Source of the DNA: Enteractinococcus sp. | GTDB lineage: Bacteria; Actinomycetota; Actinomycetes; Actinomycetales; Micrococcaceae | Assembly: GCA_029267455.1 (NCBI GenBank) | Contig: JAJUIX010000023.1 | Location: forward strand, 1 to 10,678 | Length of the DNA stretch: 10,678 nt | Direction: 5' to 3' | Part shown: positions 7,071-10,678 of the stretch, piece after piece | How positions within the stretch are numbered: position 1 is the first letter of the stretch | Layout: every line of letters begins with the position of its first letter | Notes under the pieces: generated by a model | What the model was told of the DNA's origin: nothing | What the model saw: the letters and a program-made list of their open reading frames with translations, nothing else | The model's database searches: none | Made by a program: the position numbers and the translations under genes

Positions 7071-7697
7071 TTATTTCTCAGATTTCTTAGCCTTGGCTCG
7101 GCCACCGGATTTCCGTTTCTTCTGACGAGCCGCTTTAGCTCTACGACGCTTCGCTTCGCGACGCGCTAGCTTTCGTTCTTCTTCCAACTGCGCCTTAGAG
7201 GGCTGCTTGCCGTCTTTAGGCTTCTCAGGAGTTTCATCCGGTCCATACCCGGCGGCCTTGAGCGCTTTAATCGGGTCTTCCCCTGCGGCAATGGCATCCA
7301 GCCGGATGCGCTCTTCTTCTGAGGCCCGATCAATCCAGGGAACCCAGTCGGGGGCCAGGAGCGCATCTTTCCCAGGGAGCATTCCGGTTTCAGAGACCGT
7401 CACCACTTTGGAACGTGGCGCGCGAGCCAGCGTCGCGAATAATTCCCATCCGCGATAGCCAGCCACTTTGGAAGCAAACCGATGGGTAACTACCCGCTCA
7501 TCGTCGGCGGTCACTCCGAGGTGCTCACCAATATCCTCGGCTTCGACGAAATCCTTGAGGGCATCCCGCGCGATCTCCACGGCATCAGCCAGCGTGGCAT
7601 CGACCCGAGGTTTCCGGGCTGGGATCCGCGGTGGCCCAAACGTCGGGTGTACCGGATTCTTTATTGAGGATGTATCTACCTCAGGCATCGAATGCAT
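7071..7697 (-). CDS. DUF3027 family protein, short form with lysine/arginine-rich tail
   Basis: A 208-residue cytoplasmic protein of unknown function. Residues about 32-122 carry the conserved DUF3027 block: IGEHLGV (56-62), ERVVTHRFA (67-75), YRGWELFATLARAPRSK (81-97), VTVSE (99-103), LLAPDWVPW (113-121). Usual family members continue with a DLGxGDLLP...DDPRL region and are longer, but this one turns after residue 122 into a charged helix and then a very basic tail (159-208; KRRRAKAARQKKRK within it) that could bind nucleic acid. The ATG at 7697 has AGAAGGG (7710-7704) 6 nt upstream; an in-frame ATG at 7688 is possible. Its start overlaps the end of the cold-shock gene by 17 nt in another frame, so the two are translationally coupled, which suggests a shared role in RNA handling. 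That role is inference. Confidence 0.82.
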   Translation of the reverse strand: MHSMPEVDTSSIKNPVHPTFGPPRIPARKPRVDATLADAVEIARDALKDFVEAEDIGEHLGVTADDERVVTHRFASKVAGYRGWELFATLARAPRSKVVTVSETGMLPGKDALLAPDWVPWIDRASEEERIRLDAIAAGEDPIKALKAAGYGPDETPEKPKDGKQPSKAQLEEERKLARREAKRRRAKAARQKKRKSGGRAKAKKSEK

Positions 7698-8064
7698 CAG
7701 CCACCCTTCTCATAATGGTTGCCATTTGTTCAGCCTGTTTGGGGGCTGGGTACCGACCGGCACGTAGGCCATTGGAGGCGGTGTCCAGCATACGAATCAA
7801 ATCATCCACGATACCGGCCATGTCTTGGGCTTTAGGACGGGTAGCGCGCACCACAGATGGCAGCTTGTCCAGAACTTCGACGGACAGCGCTTGAGGGCCA
7901 CGCCGAGAATCCACGACCCCGAATTCAACTCGGGTACCAGGACGCAACTGCGTGACGCCATCGGGTAGCGCCGAAGCCGGCAGATGGATGTCATTGCCGT
8001 CGTCGGTCGTAATAAAGCCAAAACCTTTATTGTGGTCGTAAAATTTAACTCTGCCGGTTGGCAT
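7681..8064 (-). CDS. Cold-shock-domain protein with C-terminal extension (CspB-like)
   Basis: A 127-residue protein. Residues 1-67 form a cold-shock domain that binds single-stranded RNA/DNA: RVKFYDHNKGFGFI contains RNP1 (K13, G14, F15, G16, F17, I18). The usual RNP2 (V-F-[VL]-H) is here I-H-L-P at 26-29, losing the stacking Phe and the His. The family's Trp in KWF is also replaced (KFY). Residues 68-127 are a helical extension (AGIVDDLIRMLDTASNGLRAGRYP...) found in longer actinobacterial Csp proteins next to DUF3027 genes. The ATG at 8064 has GAAGGA (8081-8076) 11 nt upstream, a long spacing. It is the first gene of a two-gene unit with DUF3027 and diverges from the small membrane protein gene. 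The specific gene symbol is uncertain, so none is given. Confidence 0.9.
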   Translation of the reverse strand: MPTGRVKFYDHNKGFGFITTDDGNDIHLPASALPDGVTQLRPGTRVEFGVVDSRRGPQALSVEVLDKLPSVVRATRPKAQDMAGIVDDLIRMLDTASNGLRAGRYPAPKQAEQMATIMRRVADAFDA

Positions 8065-8102
8065 GGGTATTTTTATCCTTCGTCACGTGCATCATTCACA
8101 AA

Positions 8103-8170
8103 GGGTTCCCGTCACACACCATTTATGGCGCGGATACAGGAACCCCAAAAGCCTATCGCAGGCTAGTATA
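8103..8170 (-). promoter_or_regulatory. csp promoter -10 and structured 5' leader
   Basis: TATACT on the minus strand (8170-8165) is a strong -10, which puts the transcript start near 8158 and gives a leader of about 94 nt. AGCCT (8150-8154) and AGGCT (8160-8164) form a short palindrome against the -10. Within the leader GGGTTCC (8103-8109) and GGAACCC (8139-8145) form a 7-bp stem enclosing 29 nt. Long leaders of this kind are known thermosensors in cspA-type genes; whether this one senses temperature is inference. Confidence 0.45.
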
Positions 8171-8222
8171 CCGACAATTTCCCGCAGACCTTCGCAATGA
8201 GCGCTGACCTGTGCTGCAAGCG

Positions 8223-8228
8223 TAGAAT
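8223..8228 (+). promoter_or_regulatory. -10 box placed for a leaderless transcript
   Basis: TAGAAT ends 7 nt before the A of the ATG at 8236, the normal distance from a -10 to a transcription start, and there is no Shine-Dalgarno upstream of that ATG. No clear -35 is seen. Confidence 0.5.
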
Positions 8229-8235
8229 AACGGCC

Positions 8236-8487
8236 ATGACCGCACAAAAATCTCATGACCTCGATGCGATGCCCGCCTGGATTACTGCTGTGTTATGGTG
8301 CGGTGTTGGCATTGTGGTGATCTCTTTTCTGGCGCTGATCGGGGTGCTGGTGTACTACTTTGTCGGCGTCACGCCCGCTACCTGGCTGTTCTGGCTTGCC
8401 CTGTTTGCCTTCCCTACGGGTTTCATCCTGTTGCTCGTGGCGCTGGTTGGCAATATTTTCGTGCGACGAAAGCGACAGCGCGCCTGA
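8236..8487 (+). CDS. Small two-helix membrane protein, function unknown
   Basis: An 83-residue protein not recognised as a named family. A short polar N-terminus leads to two hydrophobic helices, about 15-43 and 50-76, followed by the basic tail RRKRQRA, which predicts both ends on the cytoplasmic side. There are no catalytic motifs. ATG 8236 is chosen because a TAGAAT -10 lies 7 nt upstream, consistent with leaderless expression; an in-frame start at 8197 would add 13 residues and has no ribosome binding site. It ends 57 nt before the response-regulator gene, which has its own promoter. It diverges from csp. Confidence 0.72.
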   Translation: MTAQKSHDLDAMPAWITAVLWCGVGIVVISFLALIGVLVYYFVGVTPATWLFWLALFAFPTGFILLLVALVGNIFVRRKRQRA

Positions 8488-8510
8488 CTTAGCGTCCAGG
8501 GAACGCACAG

Positions 8511-8538
8511 CTTACTTTCAGGTAGAAGTTTTTACAAT
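8511..8538 (+). promoter_or_regulatory. Promoter of the two-component operon, leaderless geometry
   Basis: TACAAT (8533-8538) is a near-consensus -10, with CTTACT (8511-8516) as a weak -35 at 16-nt spacing. The ATG at 8545 begins 7 nt after the -10, so transcription should start at or next to the start codon. No Shine-Dalgarno is present. Confidence 0.6.
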
Positions 8539-8544
8539 AGACCT

Positions 8545-9252
8545 ATGACGTCGCAAAATTATGAAGCAAAGCTCCTTGTCGTCGATGACGAACCCAACAT
8601 TCGAGAACTACTTTCCACTTCCCTACGGTTTGCCGGATTCGAAGTAGTCGCCGCCGCAAACGGCCGTGAAGCACTCGAAGCCGCCGAAACCCATAATCCA
8701 GATCTCGCAGTACTCGACGTCATGCTGCCTGATATGGATGGGTTCACTGTGACTAGGAAACTCCGCGCCTCGGGACGATTCTTTCCGGTGGTCTTTTTGA
8801 CCGCCCGAGATGATACCGAAGATAAGGTCACCGGCCTGACCGTCGGGGGTGATGACTACGTTACGAAGCCGTTTAGTCTGGATGAAGTCGTCGCCCGGAT
8901 TCGTGCGGTGCTACGCCGAACTGCCCCGGCCGAAGATGATGATGCGATTCTGATCGTCGATGACCTCGAGCTGGACGACGATGCCCACGAAGTCCGTCGC
9001 GGCGGTGAAGTCGTCGACCTCTCCCCGACCGAGTTCAAACTGTTACGCTATTTGATGATGAACCCAAACCGGGTCCTATCAAAGGCACAGATTCTGGACC
9101 ACGTCTGGGAATACGATTTCAACGGCGATGCCTCCATCGTCGAATCCTATATTTCCTATCTGCGCCGCAAGATCGACGTCGACGACCGTCCCAAGATGAT
9201 TCACACCAAGCGCGGGGTGGGATATTTATTGAGGACTCAAGACAAACGCTAA
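8545..9252 (+). CDS. OmpR/PhoP-family response regulator
   Basis: A 235-residue DNA-binding response regulator. The receiver domain is about 8-125: acidic pocket D14-D15, phospho-acceptor D58 in LAVLDVMLPD, T86 in FLTARDD and K108 in YVTKPF. The winged helix-turn-helix is about 140-231, with LSPTEFKLLRYLM, VLSKAQILDHVW, VESYISYLRRKID and HTKRGVGYLL. All signalling residues are intact, so phosphorylation by the neighbouring kinase should promote dimerisation and promoter binding. The signal and targets cannot be read from the sequence; it resembles the actinobacterial TcrA/PhoP-like group. The acidic linker (AEDDDA) is ordinary. Its stop TAA is directly followed by the kinase ATG. No ribosome binding site precedes its start; see the leaderless promoter. 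Confidence 0.95.
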   Translation: MTSQNYEAKLLVVDDEPNIRELLSTSLRFAGFEVVAAANGREALEAAETHNPDLAVLDVMLPDMDGFTVTRKLRASGRFFPVVFLTARDDTEDKVTGLTVGGDDYVTKPFSLDEVVARIRAVLRRTAPAEDDDAILIVDDLELDDDAHEVRRGGEVVDLSPTEFKLLRYLMMNPNRVLSKAQILDHVWEYDFNGDASIVESYISYLRRKIDVDDRPKMIHTKRGVGYLLRTQDKR

Positions 9253-10678
9253 ATGGCCCGTCCTAAACCACTGCAATGGATAGCCCGCCGCTGGCAGGCG
9301 ACTTCATTGCGCACCCAGCTGACGTTCATCATCGGGGTGCTGATGGCTCTGACCGTGGCTACCACGGCTATTTTGACGGCCTCGTTGTATCGACAAGAGC
9401 TCATCCGCCAGATCGATGAGGATATCTTCACCAACCGGCACAACGTCTCCATGTTCTTGACCTCCATGGGATCTGCCGGCCCCTATGACACGGGAAGTTT
9501 TCAGCAGACCATTGTGCGGTTTTATGGTGAGTCCTGGGATAACGACGGCAATCTAGTTTCTCGCATTTATTCTGAGGGCTCCGATGTGCCCGATATTGAA
9601 CGTCTCAACGCCGAAGAAGCCGCCAAACATGGCTCCGGCGCATTTGTCGTCCCTGGTCTCGCCATGCCGCAAAATCAGTGGCGCGTCCAGATTTATCGCC
9701 TCGAATCCGACAGCGGGACCGTAGCCATTGCGCTGCCCCTAGAACCCGTGGAGCGATCCGTCGAACGCGTGACCACACTGGTCATCACGATTGGGTTCTT
9801 AGCCACCCTGGTCGCCACAATGATTGCATACGGGCTGGTCACGACCGCGTTCCGGCCATTGAATCGAGTCGAACGCACCGCGGCCAGCATTGCCGCAGGA
9901 GATCTGTCCAAACGTGTCCCACCCGGCGCCCCAGACACCGAAGTCGGACGGCTGTCCCGTTCGTTGAACGCGATGCTGGCCCACATTGAAATTGCCTTCC
10001 GCGCAAACGCCGAATCAGAAGAACGGATGCGCCGGTTTGTCCAGGACGCTTCCCACGAACTTCGGACCCCATTGGTCACCATCCGCGGGTTTTCGGAACT
10101 CTACCGCCACGGTGCGATCTCAAGCGATGAGGATGTCGCCACCGCTATGGACCGTATCGAATCCGAATCCAAACGCATGACCCAGCTGGTCGAAGACTTA
10201 CTCACACTCGCCCGCCTGGACGAACAACGTTCCATGGAGCCTGAGCCACTGGACCTGTTAGGTCTCGCCTCTGACCTGCTCGTGGACACCCGAGCCACCG
10301 CGCCTCAGCGCCAAATCACGCTCACCGGCCTCGAACCCGACACGAGCCCGGCGTCCGCGCCCACCCTGGGCGACCCCAACCGACTCCGTCAGGTGATCTC
10401 CAACCTGATGACAAACGTCTTACGGTATACCCCATCAGATACCCCCGTCGAAATCGCCGTCGGTACATTAACAGATGAAACCGATGACACGACCAAATCT
10501 GTCATCAAAATCCGAGACCACGGGCCCGGTATTTCCGCCGAAGACGCCGAAAAGATTTTCCAACGGTTTTACCGCGCAGATACCTCACGTGACCGCGACA
10601 CCGGCGGTAGCGGACTCGGCCTAGCTATCGTTGCTGGCATCATCAGCCAGCACAACGGTACGGTCCGGCACGAGGAAA
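9253..10678 (+). CDS. HAMP sensor histidine kinase, 3' end beyond the window
   Basis: 475 residues are readable to the window edge with no stop. Layout: TM1 about 21-45, extracytoplasmic sensor segment about 46-172 with no recognised fold, TM2 about 173-197, HAMP about 198-250, and dimerisation/phosphoacceptor domain with H268 in ASHELRTPL. The ATPase domain carries an N-box with N384 and N388, D422-x-G-x-G in RDHGPG (G1), the F-box FQRFYR, and the G2 glycines in GGSGLGLAIV (452-456). All catalytic boxes are present, and only the last part of the ATPase domain is cut off. It autophosphorylates on H268 and passes phosphate to D58 of the preceding regulator. The start ATG abuts the regulator's stop as TAAATG with no close Shine-Dalgarno, implying termination-reinitiation. 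The sensed signal is unknown. Confidence 0.93.
   Translation, partial: MARPKPLQWIARRWQATSLRTQLTFIIGVLMALTVATTAILTASLYRQELIRQIDEDIFTNRHNVSMFLTSMGSAGPYDTGSFQQTIVRFYGESWDNDGNLVSRIYSEGSDVPDIERLNAEEAAKHGSGAFVVPGLAMPQNQWRVQIYRLESDSGTVAIALPLEPVERSVERVTTLVITIGFLATLVATMIAYGLVTTAFRPLNRVERTAASIAAGDLSKRVPPGAPDTEVGRLSRSLNAMLAHIEIAFRANAESEERMRRFVQDASHELRTPLVTIRGFSELYRHGAISSDEDVATAMDRIESESKRMTQLVEDLLTLARLDEQRSMEPEPLDLLGLASDLLVDTRATAPQRQITLTGLEPDTSPASAPTLGDPNRLRQVISNLMTNVLRYTPSDTPVEIAVGTLTDETDDTTKSVIKIRDHGPGISAEDAEKIFQRFYRADTSRDRDTGGSGLGLAIVAGIISQHNGTVRHEE

Noticed and set aside
8100..8146. tRNA-like T-arm from GGGTTCC/GGAACCC
   Set aside because: No cloverleaf, no conserved GTTCRA loop, and the 29-nt gap does not fit a T-loop.
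9693..10082. Open frame antisense to the histidine kinase
   Set aside because: It mirrors codons of an intact kinase with all catalytic boxes and has no ribosome binding site or recognisable motif.

Overview
The window looks like chromosomal DNA from a Gram-positive actinobacterium, most likely a Micrococcaceae-type member of the Micrococcales with moderate G+C (for example a Yaniella/Enteractinococcus-like organism). The reasons are an IdeR/DtxR iron repressor divergent from an actinobacterial-type serC, a DUF3027 gene next to a two-part cold-shock protein, an NlpC/P60 endopeptidase with an Arthrobacter-like N-terminus, frequent GTG/TTG starts, and genes that appear leaderless. The genus is inference. 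I see no mobile element, CRISPR array, tRNA or rRNA.

Layout. 98-736 (+): HD-domain hydrolase resembling cyanamide hydratase, separated by a bidirectional terminator from a minus-strand block. That block, read right to left, is ideR (4903-5634), a ~340-nt intergenic region with a structured leader, a secreted NlpC/P60 peptidase (3746-4558), a strong hairpin (3684-3727), a DUF6457 protein (3414-3665), a fused ABC exporter half-transporter (1504-3360) and a SAM methyltransferase starting at TTG (819-1475). DUF6457, the ABC exporter and the methyltransferase are closely spaced and could share a transcript.

ideR and serC (5866-6990, +) diverge from a 231-nt promoter region with imperfect direct repeats and a hairpin. 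A perfect 13-bp bidirectional terminator (7021-7050) separates serC from the convergent csp-DUF3027 pair, whose reading frames overlap by 17 nt. From the region upstream of csp, a small two-helix membrane protein gene (8236-8487, +) diverges. It is followed by an OmpR-family response regulator (8545-9252) and its HAMP sensor histidine kinase (from 9253, cut by the window edge), joined as TAAATG.

Most of the window is ordinary core-genome material: iron regulation, serine synthesis, wall hydrolysis, export and two-component signalling. The less ordinary signals are in the non-coding parts and in individual proteins: a pseudoknot-capable leader before the NlpC/P60 gene, a terminator hairpin holding a decoy Shine-Dalgarno and GTG, two -10 boxes placed exactly for leaderless transcripts, a cold-shock protein with an altered RNP2 motif, and a shortened DUF3027 protein with a very basic tail. 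I found no convincing new multi-gene system.
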